64,000 bases of DNA from Candidatus Zixiibacteriota bacterium (GCA_022614805.1 JAKEHY010000015.1:93201-157200), one strand, 5' to 3'; positions 1 through 8,848 are shown, numbered from the stretch's first letter. Numbers and translations are program-made. Notes: generated by a model from the sequence alone, not told the origin.

Positions 1-19
1 ATATTTGATTTGAAAGCAT

Positions 20-93
20 CGGGGCGTGGCTCAGCCTGGTAGAGCACTTGGTTCGGGACCAAGGAGTCGCTGGTTCAAATCCAGTCGCCCCGA
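20..93 (+). tRNA. tRNA-Pro (anticodon CGG)
   Basis: A 74-nt cloverleaf with a perfect 7-bp acceptor stem (CGGGGCG with CGCCCCG) and discriminator A at 93. The D arm contains AGCCTGGTAGA and the T arm contains GGTTCAAATCC. The anticodon stem CTTGG/CCAAG carries the loop TTCGGGA, so the anticodon is CGG and the codon read is CCG. CCA is not encoded. A second proline tRNA (GGG) lies at 15690-15763. Confidence 0.96.
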
Positions 94-148
94 TATATTT
101 TCAGCAATGGGAGCCATTCATCCTCGACACTTTTTCGGATAAAAGGGC

Positions 149-604
149 TTGAGACCTATTATTGCCGTGGTGGGGGGGTCGACTGTTCCCGCAGAAGTTT
201 ACCGGACGGCTCGTGAAGTAGGACAGGAAATCGCGCTTGCAGAGGCGATTGTGGTGACCGGCGGGCTGGGGGGCGTGATGGAAGCCGCCGCAAAGGGAGC
301 GAAGGAAAAGGGGGGTACTGTGGTCGGCATCCTGCCCGGCTTTTCCAAAAGCGAGGCCAATCCCTACGTGGATATTCCCATCGTGACCGGCTTGGGGGAT
401 GGCCGGAATGCGTTAATCGTTCAAACGGCACAGGCGTTAATTGCCCTTCCGGGGGAATACGGCACCCTCTCCGAGATTGCCCTGGCGCTCAAAATCGGAA
501 AACCGGTGGTGAGTCTGGGAGGTTGGGAGATTTCGGCTGATATCATAAAGGCGAAATCACCGAAGGAGGCGGTGGCAACCGCGCTTAAGGCCATTGGAAA
601 ATGA
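149..604 (+). CDS. LOG-like / TIGR00725 family protein
   Basis: This 151-residue protein resembles the TIGR00725 branch of the Rossmann-fold LOG ('lysine decarboxylase-like', cytokinin-activating) superfamily. Visible motifs are VVGGSTVP near the N-terminus, VVTGGLGGVMEAA at about residues 35-48 and PGEYGTLSE at about residues 101-109, the last matching the family nucleotide-binding loop PGGYGTxxE with one Gly replaced by Glu. The start chosen is TTG at 149, because the protein begins directly with the first beta strand and no ATG fits. It is the first gene of a + strand run with acyP, apt and lon. LOG proteins hydrolyse nucleotide 5'-monophosphates, but the bacterial substrate of this branch is not known. 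Confidence 0.8.
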   Translation: MRPIIAVVGGSTVPAEVYRTAREVGQEIALAEAIVVTGGLGGVMEAAAKGAKEKGGTVVGILPGFSKSEANPYVDIPIVTGLGDGRNALIVQTAQALIALPGEYGTLSEIALALKIGKPVVSLGGWEISADIIKAKSPKEAVATALKAIGK

Positions 605-662
605 GTCAAAAGAAGAGCCTGCTCTTTTCCCGGAATGACAAAAGCAGAGTCCGTACGGCGAT

Positions 663-941
663 ATGGGACAGGCAGCCGTAAGAGCAATTGTATCCGGTTT
701 GGTTCAGGGGGTCGGGTATCGATTTTACGCCATCGGCCACGCCCGCCGGCTGGGTCTTACTGGTTACGCCAAAAACCTGCCGGGCGGAAATGTTGAAGCC
801 TATGCCGAAGGGGAAAGGGGGCTTCTGGAAGAATTTTTGAAGCTCTTGCGCGCAGGGCCGGCGGCGGCGGACGTTTCCGGCGTTTCGGTTGAATGGGCCA
901 AACCATCCGGCCGGTACAAAAGCTTCAGCATTGAATATTAG
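663..941 (+). CDS. acyP: acylphosphatase
   Basis: A 92-residue cytosolic enzyme that hydrolyses carboxyl-phosphate bonds of acylphosphates. The family signature is present: GLVQGVGYRF with the phosphate-binding Arg20, then GYAKNLPGG with catalytic Asn38. Length is normal for the family (about 90-100 aa). It lies 58 bp after the LOG-like gene and 60 bp before apt on the same strand, in a probable house-keeping operon. Confidence 0.93.
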   Translation: MGQAAVRAIVSGLVQGVGYRFYAIGHARRLGLTGYAKNLPGGNVEAYAEGERGLLEEFLKLLRAGPAAADVSGVSVEWAKPSGRYKSFSIEY

Positions 942-1001
942 TCCGCTTTGGCTTATTTTGCCTGTAGTGCCGAAAAACCGTTCCACGTCGAGGAGGAAGA
1001 C

Positions 1002-1523
1002 TTGGATTTAAAAAGCAAAATCAGAAACATTCCGGATTTTCCCAAAAAGGGAATCGTCTTTCGCGACATCTCGACTTTGCTGCAAGACAAGGAGGCCTTC
1101 AACCACGCTGTTGACCGGCTGGCGGAGCGGTATCTGGACAAAAAAATCGATATGGTTGCGGCCATCGAAAGCCGGGGGTTTATCTTCGGCGGGGCTTTGG
1201 CGGACCGGATGGATGCCGGTTTTGTGCCGGTGCGCAAGCTGGGAAAGCTGCCGTACGAAACGGTCAAGAAGGATTACACGCTCGAATACGGCTACGCCAC
1301 TTTGGAAATGCACAAAGATGCCATCGAGGCGGGACAGCGGGTGCTCATCGTGGATGATTTAATCGCCACCGGCGGAACCCTTCTGGCCACCTGCGGGCTG
1401 GTGGAAAAAGTGGGCGGCACGGTCGCCGGCATCGCCGTTCTAATCGAACTTTCCTTCCTCAAGGGGCGGGAGAAGTTCAGCAAATATGATTTTCATTCGA
1501 TAATACAGTATGAGAGCGAATAG
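1002..1523 (+). CDS. apt: adenine phosphoribosyltransferase
   Basis: Salvage enzyme converting adenine and PRPP to AMP. The type I PRTase PRPP-binding motif VLIVDDLIATGGT is present, as is the N-terminal LKSKIRNIPDFPKKG typical of Apt. The open frame reaches back to 948, but I place the start at TTG 1002: a strong Shine-Dalgarno GAGGAGGA (990-997) sits just upstream and the resulting 173-aa protein has the normal length. Its TAG stop is followed immediately by the lon ATG, indicating translational coupling. Confidence 0.92.
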   Translation: MDLKSKIRNIPDFPKKGIVFRDISTLLQDKEAFNHAVDRLAERYLDKKIDMVAAIESRGFIFGGALADRMDAGFVPVRKLGKLPYETVKKDYTLEYGYATLEMHKDAIEAGQRVLIVDDLIATGGTLLATCGLVEKVGGTVAGIAVLIELSFLKGREKFSKYDFHSIIQYESE

Positions 1524-4022
1524 ATGAGTTCCCCCGAAGTTCAAATGGCGGCGCTTTTGCCGCCCGAGCTGCCGGTTTTGCCGCTTTTATCCACCGTGGT
1601 GTTTCCGCAGGGGGTGAGCACCCTGCAAATCGGGTTCGAGAAAAACATAAAACTTTTTCGCCAAACCGGGGAGGGGGGGCTGGTTGTTCTGGCTGGCACG
1701 GCGGTGGAAAATTTTGAAGAAATCACCGGCCGGGACATTTCCAAAATCGGCGTGGCGGCGCGGGTCTTGCGCCTATCGGAACCGGTTTCAGGCAGCTTGG
1801 AGATCACTCTTGAAGGGCTGGCGCGGGTCAATCTCGTCGAAATCGTTCAGGAAGAGCCATTTCTCGCGGCCCGGGTTTCGGTGGTTTTCGAATCGGATGG
1901 CACGGCGTCCCAGCTTCAGATGCTGGTGGAAAAAGTTTTGGACCGCGCCGGGCGGTTGTTGGAACTGGACCGGCGTTATCCGGCGGAATACCTGCACATT
2001 TTCAACCTGAACGCCAAGAACCCCAGCCGGCTGGCGGACGTGGCGGCCACCATTTTGCACATCGGCATCAAAAGGAAACTGATGGTTTTGGAAACGGTTT
2101 CCGTGCGGGAGCGGCTGGAACGGCTTTTAAAGTTCGTGGAGGAGGAAATCGAGCGGCTGGAAGCCCAGGCGGAGGTCGCGAAACGGGTGGACGTCAATCT
2201 GGAGAAGGCGCAGAAGGAATCCTACCTGCGGGAGCAGTTGCGGGAAATCAAACGCCAGTTGGGGGAGGAGGACCCGCAGGAAAAGGAGGCCTTGCGTCTG
2301 CGAAAAACCATTCAGAAATCCCGCCTGCCGAAGAACGTCCAATCCCAACTGCTGTTTGAAGTGGACCGGCTGCGGATGCTCTCCACCGCTTCGGCCGAAT
2401 ACGGCGCCACCCGGGCCTACATCGATTGGGTCCTCTTTCTCCCCTGGGCGGAGACCTGCGAAGAGCCGGGAACCATCGAAGACGTTGAACGGGAACTGGC
2501 CGCCCGTTTTTACGCCCTGCAGAAACAGAAGGAGAAACTCTTGGAGTATCTCGCCGTTCACCGGTTGAAAAAAAAAGCCAAAGCCGAAGTTTTATGCTTC
2601 GCCGGGCCGCCGGGGACGGGAAGAACTTCCTTCGGGGAAGCGCTGGCCAAAGGACTGGGGCGGGAATTCGTCCGGGTTTCCTTGGGGGGTGTGGAGCAGG
2701 TCTCCGAAATCGTGGGGGAGCGTCGGCAGTCCCTGGGAGCCCAGCCGGGGAAAATCATCCAGAGCCTGTCGGAAGCCGGGGTTTGCAATCCGGTCGTTCT
2801 GCTCGAAGACATCGACAAGCTGGGGCCCGCTCCCGGTGGAAGGGGGGACATTGCCCGGGCCCTTTTGGAAGTTCTGGACGGGGTGGCCAACCGGCATTTC
2901 ACCGATCGGTATCTGGGAATTCCCTTCGATTTGTCCAAGGTTTTGTTTCTGACCACCGCCGATGCCCCGGAGAACATCTCCGAGCTTTTGGCCGAAACCA
3001 TCGATTTGGTGGAATTTCCCGGCTACGTGGAGGAGGAGAAAATAGAAATCGCCCGGAATTTTCTGGTGCCGCGCAAGCTGACGGAGCACGGCCTTTCCGG
3101 GACGGAAATGGTGATTACGGCAGCGGCTTTGGAAAAAATCGTGCGCAACTACACCTCCGAGGCGGGGTTGGGAGGGCTGGAAAAACAAATAGAAATCATC
3201 TGCCACAAATGTGCCCGCCGGCGCCTGGCGGGGGAGAACCACTGGGAAATAACGGAAGCCAACGTGGAACAGTTCCTCGGTCCCCCTTTGTTCCTGCCGG
3301 ACGTGGCGGAGGCCACCCCGGAAGTGGGGGTGGCGACCGGCCTGGCCTGGACCGCTTCCGGCGGGGACATTATGCTAATCGAGGCTTTGAAGATGCGCGG
3401 GTCGGGGCAGGTGATATCGACCGGCTCGCTCGGAGAGGTGATGAAGGAGTCGATTCAGGCCGCCCACAGCTACGTCCGCTCCAAGGCGGATATGCTCGGA
3501 ATTGATTTTGATGAGTTCACCAACCACGACATCCACATCCATTTCCCTTCCGGTGCCGTGCCGAAGGACGGCCCGTCCGCCGGGATTACCGTTTCTCTGG
3601 TCATCGCTTCGGTTTTGGCCAACCAGCCGATAAAAAACGACGTGGCGATGACCGGCGAGGTAAGCCTGCGCGGAAAAGTCTTGCCGGTGGGGGGGATTAA
3701 AGAAAAGGTTTCCGCCGCCCATCGGGTCGGCATCAAGACCGTGGTTATGCCCAAGCAGAATCAGAAGGACCTGGAGGAGGTGCCCGCCTCCGTCCGGCGG
3801 GGGATGCAGTTCGAATTCGTGGAGAAAGTGGACGAGGTTTTTTCCGTCGCTTTCACCAATTTCAAGCCCAAACCGCAGAAAAAATTGGAGGATTTGCTGA
3901 AAAAGGAGCTGCGCAAGGTAAAAAAAGCGGCCCGGCAGAAGCGCAACGGCAAAAAGACCAGAAGGCGGATGGCGGCCAAGAAAAGGGCGGTCGCGGCCCG
4001 AAGCTTCGTCCGGTTTTGTTGA
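1524..4022 (+). CDS. lon: Lon-type protease with altered AAA+ residues
   Basis: An 832-residue LonA-architecture protein: N-terminal LAN domain (about 10-210), coiled linker, AAA+ module (about 340-600) and C-terminal protease domain. The Ser-Lys dyad is intact: Ser685 in PKDGPSAG and Lys728 in GGIKEK, 43 residues apart as in E. coli Lon. The ATPase module departs from the norm at most functional sites: Walker A is GPPGTGRTS (Arg367 for Lys), Walker B is LLEDID (Glu428-Asp429 for Asp-Glu), the pore-loop Tyr is Ser403, sensor-1 Asn is Asp480, the arginine finger region LLDRME reads LLAETID (Glu491), and the sensor-2 Arg is Gly550. The C-terminus carries an unusual Lys/Arg-rich tail of about 50 residues. 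It may be a divergent paralogue of a canonical Lon elsewhere; comparison is to E. coli Lon from memory. Confidence 0.9.
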   Translation: MSSPEVQMAALLPPELPVLPLLSTVVFPQGVSTLQIGFEKNIKLFRQTGEGGLVVLAGTAVENFEEITGRDISKIGVAARVLRLSEPVSGSLEITLEGLARVNLVEIVQEEPFLAARVSVVFESDGTASQLQMLVEKVLDRAGRLLELDRRYPAEYLHIFNLNAKNPSRLADVAATILHIGIKRKLMVLETVSVRERLERLLKFVEEEIERLEAQAEVAKRVDVNLEKAQKESYLREQLREIKRQLGEEDPQEKEALRLRKTIQKSRLPKNVQSQLLFEVDRLRMLSTASAEYGATRAYIDWVLFLPWAETCEEPGTIEDVERELAARFYALQKQKEKLLEYLAVHRLKKKAKAEVLCFAGPPGTGRTSFGEALAKGLGREFVRVSLGGVEQVSEIVGERRQSLGAQPGKIIQSLSEAGVCNPVVLLEDIDKLGPAPGGRGDIARALLEVLDGVANRHFTDRYLGIPFDLSKVLFLTTADAPENISELLAETIDLVEFPGYVEEEKIEIARNFLVPRKLTEHGLSGTEMVITAAALEKIVRNYTSEAGLGGLEKQIEIICHKCARRRLAGENHWEITEANVEQFLGPPLFLPDVAEATPEVGVATGLAWTASGGDIMLIEALKMRGSGQVISTGSLGEVMKESIQAAHSYVRSKADMLGIDFDEFTNHDIHIHFPSGAVPKDGPSAGITVSLVIASVLANQPIKNDVAMTGEVSLRGKVLPVGGIKEKVSAAHRVGIKTVVMPKQNQKDLEEVPASVRRGMQFEFVEKVDEVFSVAFTNFKPKPQKKLEDLLKKELRKVKKAARQKRNGKKTRRRMAAKKRAVAARSFVRFC

Positions 4023-4037
4023 AATGGGGATGGTTTC

Positions 4038-4087
4038 GTAGGGGCAAGGCATTTATCCCGAGCGTAGTCGAGGGATGTCTCGCCCTT
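4038..4087. repeat. palindromic intergenic repeat (GTAGGGGC type)
   Basis: Starts GTAGGGGCAAGGC and ends TCTCGCCCTTAC, with an inner ATCCCGAGCG...CGAGGGAT arm. It belongs to the dispersed intergenic GTAGGGGC/GCCCCTAC family seen repeatedly in the window. Confidence 0.7.
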
Positions 4088-4113
4088 ACCCTGAAAACAA
4101 AGCAAAGTGAATA

Positions 4114-4148
4114 AAAAAGAGGCCGGGAGGAGGTTTCCGGCCTCTTTT
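4114..4148. terminator. bidirectional intrinsic terminator between lon and pilX-like 1
   Basis: The stem AAAAGAGGCCGG pairs with CCGGCCTCTTTT around a 10-nt loop. T-runs follow on both strands, so it can end both lon (+) and the convergent pilX-like gene (-). Confidence 0.85.
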
Positions 4149-4195
4149 GCTTCGGTCCCCGCTAAAGCGGAGCTCTTGCATAATCGAGATGCGGC

Positions 4196-5401
4196 TTACA
4201 ACACCTGCCAGGCCACCGCTTTGTACTTCCCCTTGAGCGGGCTTTCCAGGTCGAGCAAGGCTCGGTCGAAGTGGACGGTGCCGTTGCCGGCATCTTTAAC
4301 CGTTTTTCCGACCAGGGAGCCATATACAACTCCACCGCCGCTTACTTTAATTTCCGCATTGGGAGCATAGATGGCCGCATAGATGGTGGCGCTGCCGGTG
4401 ATGTCGATGGTCAGGCCGGAAGAATAGACCTGCAGGTTGGCTGGTATCGCGGACGTATTGGCAATAATGCCGCCGGCGGCATTCAAGGAGCCGGTCATAA
4501 AAATTACAACCTGTTGGTCTGATGGTATCACGAGCTTGGCGCCGGAAGTCAAAGATATGCTGGAGAAAAAGTAGATGCCGGTGGTCATTGTGATTTGGGC
4601 CGTGCTGCCGCTGGCGGAAAGGGCATAGGTTCCGGAGTTATATGTGGCTCCTCCGGACAAGGTCATACTCGTAGAAACGTCACTATTCCATTTGGCATAA
4701 TCCAAATCGGTTTGGGTAATTGGTTCAAGGGTAACCGTGGAAGCCGAGTTGTTCGACGTTCCGTAGATGGTCATACTGCCGTTGGTTATGATGGTGTCGG
4801 CGGTGGCCACATTGCCGTAGATGGTGGCGTCGCCGCCGACGTGAATCAAACCGTCGCTGCCGATATCACCGCCCATACCACCGGGAGTATAGGCGCCGGA
4901 GTCGGAGTTGTAAGCATCGACCAAAGCGTTTCCAACGACATCAACAGTTGAATCTCCATACACGGCCCGACGGTAAACGCTGCTTCTTTTCTTGGCCAAA
5001 AGCACGTGGATGACCGATTCCGAGCCGTTGGCAAGCCCGGTTGCTACAAGCAGTAGGCTGTCCTTCAGGCCCGGTTCGGTCAAGCTGTCGATGACCTGCA
5101 CGGAGTATTTGGTGTGCCCGATGGTGGCATTGGCAAAGCCGGCCCGCCAGGTGCTGTCGTACAGCATTCCCAAGGCCCGGCTGACGCCCGCTTCGGCGGC
5201 GTAGAAGGCTTGGTTGTTATAAACATTATTGGAAGCGATGGCCCGGTCGGTGTCCGAGGTGCTGAAAGCGCCGAGCGCCAAAAGCGTTACCAAAAGAAGG
5301 ATACCCAAAACAGTAATCAGGGCAAACCCTCCTTGATTCTGAAGATGATGGGGCGTTATCTGTTGATTTGTATGCTGGAACCACTTTGCCATTGCCTTCA
5401 T
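4196..5401 (-). CDS. PilX-type pilus assembly protein, paralogue 1
   Basis: A 401-residue type IV pilus-associated protein. After a short leader the prepilin-like segment GGFALITVLGILLLVTLLAL is followed by the PilX_N signature (SDTDRAIASNN, AFYAAEAGVSRAL). The C-terminal ~250 residues are rich in Ser/Thr/Gly with motifs DAYNSDSGAY, GGDIGSDG and YAAIYAPNAEI, suggesting a repetitive beta (probably beta-helix) adhesive domain shared with two neighbours (5841-7025 and 7590-8831). Predicted location is the inner membrane or a pilus tip. It forms its own unit, closed by the hairpin at 4114-4148. Start assignment among the nearby ATGs (5401 or 5392) is uncertain. Confidence 0.85.
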   Translation of the reverse strand: MKAMAKWFQHTNQQITPHHLQNQGGFALITVLGILLLVTLLALGAFSTSDTDRAIASNNVYNNQAFYAAEAGVSRALGMLYDSTWRAGFANATIGHTKYSVQVIDSLTEPGLKDSLLLVATGLANGSESVIHVLLAKKRSSVYRRAVYGDSTVDVVGNALVDAYNSDSGAYTPGGMGGDIGSDGLIHVGGDATIYGNVATADTIITNGSMTIYGTSNNSASTVTLEPITQTDLDYAKWNSDVSTSMTLSGGATYNSGTYALSASGSTAQITMTTGIYFFSSISLTSGAKLVIPSDQQVVIFMTGSLNAAGGIIANTSAIPANLQVYSSGLTIDITGSATIYAAIYAPNAEIKVSGGGVVYGSLVGKTVKDAGNGTVHFDRALLDLESPLKGKYKAVAWQVL

Positions 5402-5840
5402 TTCCTATCTTGCCTCGTTGTTTGGGTTTTCGTTCTTCATACCAACCCTCTATATGGCAAGGTCTATACCGTTGCCCGAGTAGGTTTGAATTTCTATGTA
5501 GCTCCGGGCCAACAGTCGTAATTGGCGTTTTGACAGCGGATTAGAATGAAGGACAGGGGAGAGGTATGGGAACCGCCCCCTCTTGCAAACTGCGAAAGTT
5601 GCAACCGGGAGCATAAAAACGCCTGCAGGAAAATGCGAGGAAACAAAACGCCGGAAGGTTTGTGTAGGGGCGGGTTTATACTGGTCGCCACCGGCGACCA
5701 TAACCCGCCCGCCTTTGTCTGCCCATTGTGTTTTCCCCCTCTCCATTCAATGGAGAGGGGGCCAGGGGGTGAGGATAAGCGTAAAAAGAGGCCCCGCTTC
5801 TTCAGGGCCTCTTTGGTATTCTCGGCCGCGCTTCGAATCT
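5402..5840. other. intergenic region with palindromic repeats
   Basis: No supportable gene. It holds a GTAGGGGCGGGTT-type hairpin (about 5662-5712, with an inner GGTCGCCACCGGCGACC stem), a CCCCCTCTCCATTCAATGGAGAGGGGG palindrome (about 5734-5762), and the terminator of the upstream pilX-like gene at its right end. Confidence 0.7.
5785..5814 (-). terminator. terminator of pilX-like 2
   Basis: AAAGAGGCCC (5785-5794) pairs with GGGCCTCTTT (5805-5814) around a 10-nt loop. On the - strand it is followed by TTTTT. The stem core is the same GAGGCC as the terminators at 4114 and 7516. Confidence 0.85.
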
Positions 5841-7025
5841 TTAAAGCACTTTCCAGGCAACCACTTTGTACCCGCCGCTAGCCAGTCTTTTCGTCAGGTT
5901 GCGGTCGTAGTGGATACCGGCGGTGCCATCGAGATAAACCGACTTGCCGATGACCGAGCCGTACAGGTTGGAGTTGCCATCAACCACGATTTGAGCGTTG
6001 GGGGCGTATATGGCGGCGTACATCGCGGCACTGCCGGTTAGGTTGACGGTCGATCCGGTGGAATAAATCTGCAGGTTCTCCGCTTTCAGTGAATTATTGA
6101 CCAATGTTGCGCCGGCTGCGTATAAGCTATCAGCAAGATAAATGATGACGTTTTCTCCTGACGGAATGATGAGCTGCGCGCCCGATTGCAGTTCGATGTC
6201 GTTGTAATAGTAGGTGCCGGAAACCATGGTGATGTTGTTCCCTACACCGCTTGCCCACAGCCGCCCCGTGGCGGCATTATAAGTGGCGCCGCCGGTCAAA
6301 GTCAGCCCGGCCGGTGCTCTGTTGTTGGCTTGGGCATAGGCCATTTCCTCCGCCGTTATCGGGTCGAGGGGGTCGGCGGGGGCGCTTTGGTCCTCCGTGC
6401 CGTAAATGTTGACGTTAAAGCTCGACTGGATGGTGTCCGGCGTGGTGGCGTCGCCGTACACGTCGGTTGTGCCTTCCAGATAAATCTCGTCGTTGCTTCC
6501 CAAATCGCCGCCCATCCCGTATGGGCTATAGCTGCCCGAGTCCGAGTTGTAGGCGTCCACCAGTGTGGTGCCGCCGAGGCGAAGCAGGGTGTCGCCAAAG
6601 GCGGCGTAGCGGAAGCGGCGCACTTTTTTCGGCGCCACAAGCGCTTCAATTACCGACTCGGAGCCGGGGGAGCCGGGGATTTTGCCCGTGGATTTGATAA
6701 GAAGGGAGTCCTTGAGAACGGGAAACTGGATACTGTCATAAATCACCACGTCATACTTTCCCCGCCCGCCAGCCACGGGCACGCCGGAATAAGTGCCCCG
6801 CCAGGACAAACTGTCCTTCAGCTTGGCGCACGTCCGGACTACGCCGGCTTCGGCGGCGTAATAGGCGTTAGTGGTCTCATAATAGTTGGCGGATATCTTG
6901 CGGTCGGTGTCCGAGGTGGAAAAAGAGACCAAAGCCAGACCGGTGACCAAAGCCAGGATGCTTAAAACCACTATAAAAGCGAAACCCTCTTGGTGTTTGA
7001 ACAAAGAGTTGGAGAGTAGTTTCAT
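5841..7025 (-). CDS. PilX-type pilus assembly protein, paralogue 2
   Basis: About 394 residues. The start is taken at ATG 7025 (MKLLSNSLF...), preceded by a good Shine-Dalgarno GGAGG; the frame opens further upstream at 7049. The N-terminus has the PilX_N pattern GFAFIVVLSILALVTGLAL, SDTDRKISANYY, AYYAAEAGVVR. The extracellular part shares with its paralogues the motifs DAYNSDSGSY, GGDLGSND and MYAAIYAPNAQI and the ending YKVVAWKVL. A sigma-54-like promoter (7119-7132) and its own terminator make it monocistronic. Role inferred: minor pilus component or adhesin. Confidence 0.86.
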   Translation of the reverse strand: MKLLSNSLFKHQEGFAFIVVLSILALVTGLALVSFSTSDTDRKISANYYETTNAYYAAEAGVVRTCAKLKDSLSWRGTYSGVPVAGGRGKYDVVIYDSIQFPVLKDSLLIKSTGKIPGSPGSESVIEALVAPKKVRRFRYAAFGDTLLRLGGTTLVDAYNSDSGSYSPYGMGGDLGSNDEIYLEGTTDVYGDATTPDTIQSSFNVNIYGTEDQSAPADPLDPITAEEMAYAQANNRAPAGLTLTGGATYNAATGRLWASGVGNNITMVSGTYYYNDIELQSGAQLIIPSGENVIIYLADSLYAAGATLVNNSLKAENLQIYSTGSTVNLTGSAAMYAAIYAPNAQIVVDGNSNLYGSVIGKSVYLDGTAGIHYDRNLTKRLASGGYKVVAWKVL

Positions 7026-7118
7026 AATTCCTCCTTTCATGTTTCTCATACTTCCAGAGCCCGGGTGAATTTTTCATCGGAGCCTTTACTTGTCGAACTC
7101 TTGAGTAATACTTAAACC

Positions 7119-7132
7119 GCACTGCCAATGCC
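7119..7132 (-). promoter_or_regulatory. candidate sigma-54 promoter (pilX-like 2)
   Basis: On the - strand GGCATTGGCAGTGC has the invariant GG-N10-GC spacing of -24/-12 promoters. The -24 half GGCA is good and the -12 half GTGC is imperfect. It would give a leader of about 80 nt before ATG 7025. Confidence 0.4.
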
Positions 7133-7397
7133 GGAAATACCCGATTTCAGGACTATTTTTCAAGTATATGGGAAAGGGCCGTAATCATCGATATGCCAAA
7201 AGATTAAGGGGGGTGGCGTCCCTCTTGAAGTGGGGGATGATTTCAACATTGCAAAATTCAAAAAACCGCAAATTGCGGTAAAAATCTGCAATTTGGGAAG
7301 GAACGTGTGAAAAGATATAGGGAGCGGAGATTGAAGATTCAGGAACACAAGAAATAACATAGGCAAATCCAAATTAGCTCTTACGAAGAAAAATTGT

Positions 7398-7441
7398 AGG
7401 GGCGGGGTTACCCCGCCCAGGGCGAGGAGACCTCGCCCCTA
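7398..7441. repeat. palindromic intergenic repeat (GTAGGGGC type)
   Basis: GTAGGGGCGGGGT/ACCCCGCC followed by GGGCGAGGAGACCTCGCCCCTAC. Two nested stems lie between inverted GTAGGGGC ends; same family as 4038-4087. Confidence 0.75.
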
Positions 7442-7515
7442 CAAGAAAGACGGGAATTAGAGGACGAGGTCCGACTTGTCCCGAGCAAGGAGAATCTGCA
7501 AATTGGATAAAAAAA

Positions 7516-7540
7516 GAGGCCCGAACTTCTTCCGGGCCTC
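7516..7540 (-). terminator. terminator of the pilW-pilX-like 3 operon
   Basis: GAGGCCCG (7516-7523) pairs with CGGGCCTC (7533-7540). On the - strand it is followed by a run of seven T. Same GAGGCC core as the other two pilX-like terminators. Confidence 0.86.
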
Positions 7541-7589
7541 TCGGCATCCCCTCTCAAGCGCTTGCTTTGCGCCCTCCGATGCCGAAGCT

Positions 7590-8831
7590 TTACAGCACCT
7601 TCCAGGCCACCTTGCGGTATTTCGGCTTGAGCGGGTTTTCGAGATGTAAAAGGTCCTCGTCAAAGTGGACTTTTGCGCCGCCGGCATTGTAAAATGAGTT
7701 GCCGACGAAGGAGCCATATACATCCGAGCTTCCCAGCAAATCAATCTGGGCATCAGGGGCGTAAACGCTCAAATAGGCACCGGTGCCGCCGCCGAAGCTC
7801 ACCGAGTCACCGGTGGAGTAAATCTGCAGGTTTTCAGGCTTGAGGGAGGTGTTCTGAATGCTCTGGCCCAAGGCAGTGAAATTTCCGGTCATATAGATTA
7901 TGACCTTGACGCCCACCGGAATTATAAACTCGCACCGGGAAGCTACATAGACATTCGAAAAGTAGTAAACGCCGGACTTGTTGAAGGTAACGGAGCCGGC
8001 GCCCCCCTGAATGGTGAGGTCCTTGGTGGATGAGTTGTAAGAGGAACCGCCGCCGGTTATGGTCAGCGCGGCCGGCGCACCGCTGTACAGTTCGGCGTAT
8101 TTCATTTCGGCCTCGGTAATCGGATCCAGGGTGTTGGTCGGCGCGTTGGAGGAATTTGTACCGTAAATGTCCACGTTTCCGCCGGACGCAATCACTGTAT
8201 CGGTAGTCCCGGCGTCGCCGTGCACCTGGGTATTGCCGGCCAGTTCAATCTGCCCGTTGCTCCCAATGTCCCCCCCGTTGTCGCTGTACATATTGCCGAC
8301 GCTGTCTGGGCCGTTGGTGGCTTGGGCGAGGTAACTGCCGGAGTCCGAATTGTAGGAATCTATCAGGGCGTTGCCGCCCATATAGAGGGCGCTGTCGCCA
8401 AAGGCGCCATACTTGAAGAGCTTGTTTCTGGTCCGGGCCATCAAAACGTCGATGCGGCTTTCGTTTTCGTCGTCTTTTCCGGTGGATACCAAGATGATGC
8501 TGTCCCGCAAGGCCGCACTGTCGGTGCTGTCCACGACCCGGAGCGAGTAGCTGGAGTGCCCGAGCTTCAGGTTGTTAAAGCCAGTTCTCCAGGAGCTGTC
8601 CGCCAGCTTGACGATGGCGTTGGCAATGGCGGCCTCGGCCGCAAAAAAGGCGCGGGAACTGCCCAGGTTGTTGGAAGCAATCTGGCGGTCGGTGTCCGAG
8701 GTGCTAAAGGAGACAAAGGCCAGCCCGGTGACCAACAGCAAAATGCCTAAAACCACGACGAAGGCAAAGCCCTTTTGGTTGCGGCCTGCGGGCATTTTAG
8801 CGCCGTTTTGAAAAGTGTTAAATAAACGCAT
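7590..8831 (-). CDS. PilX-type pilus assembly protein, paralogue 3
   Basis: 413 residues starting at ATG 8831, with AAAGGAGG upstream. It has the PilX_N region (GFAFVVVLGILLLVTGLAF, SDTDRQIASNN, AFFAAEAAIANAI) and the same Ser/Gly-rich beta domain as paralogues 1 and 2 (DSYNSDSGSY, GGDIGSNG, YLSVYAPDAQI, ending YRKVAWKVL). It lies 17 bp downstream of the pilW-like gene and is probably co-transcribed. A C-terminal 'GAKVHFDEDLLHLENPLKP' resembles the corresponding 'GTVHFDRALLDLESPLKG' of paralogue 1, so these two are the closer pair at this end. Confidence 0.87.
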   Translation of the reverse strand: MRLFNTFQNGAKMPAGRNQKGFAFVVVLGILLLVTGLAFVSFSTSDTDRQIASNNLGSSRAFFAAEAAIANAIVKLADSSWRTGFNNLKLGHSSYSLRVVDSTDSAALRDSIILVSTGKDDENESRIDVLMARTRNKLFKYGAFGDSALYMGGNALIDSYNSDSGSYLAQATNGPDSVGNMYSDNGGDIGSNGQIELAGNTQVHGDAGTTDTVIASGGNVDIYGTNSSNAPTNTLDPITEAEMKYAELYSGAPAALTITGGGSSYNSSTKDLTIQGGAGSVTFNKSGVYYFSNVYVASRCEFIIPVGVKVIIYMTGNFTALGQSIQNTSLKPENLQIYSTGDSVSFGGGTGAYLSVYAPDAQIDLLGSSDVYGSFVGNSFYNAGGAKVHFDEDLLHLENPLKPKYRKVAWKVL

Positions 8832-8848
8832 AAAAAACCTCCTTTGGG

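Larger units (their letters stand above)
7026..7589. other. intergenic region upstream of pilX-like 2
   Basis: No supportable gene in about 560 bp. Contents are the leader and promoter region of pilX-like 2, a small hairpin ACCGCAAATTGCGGT (about 7264-7278), a GTAGGGGC...GCCCCTAC palindromic repeat (about 7398-7441), and the terminator of the next pilX-like gene. Confidence 0.7.

Noticed and set aside
5114-5521. 135-aa + strand open frame over pilX-like 1
   Set aside because: Antisense shadow of a clearly coding gene on the other strand.
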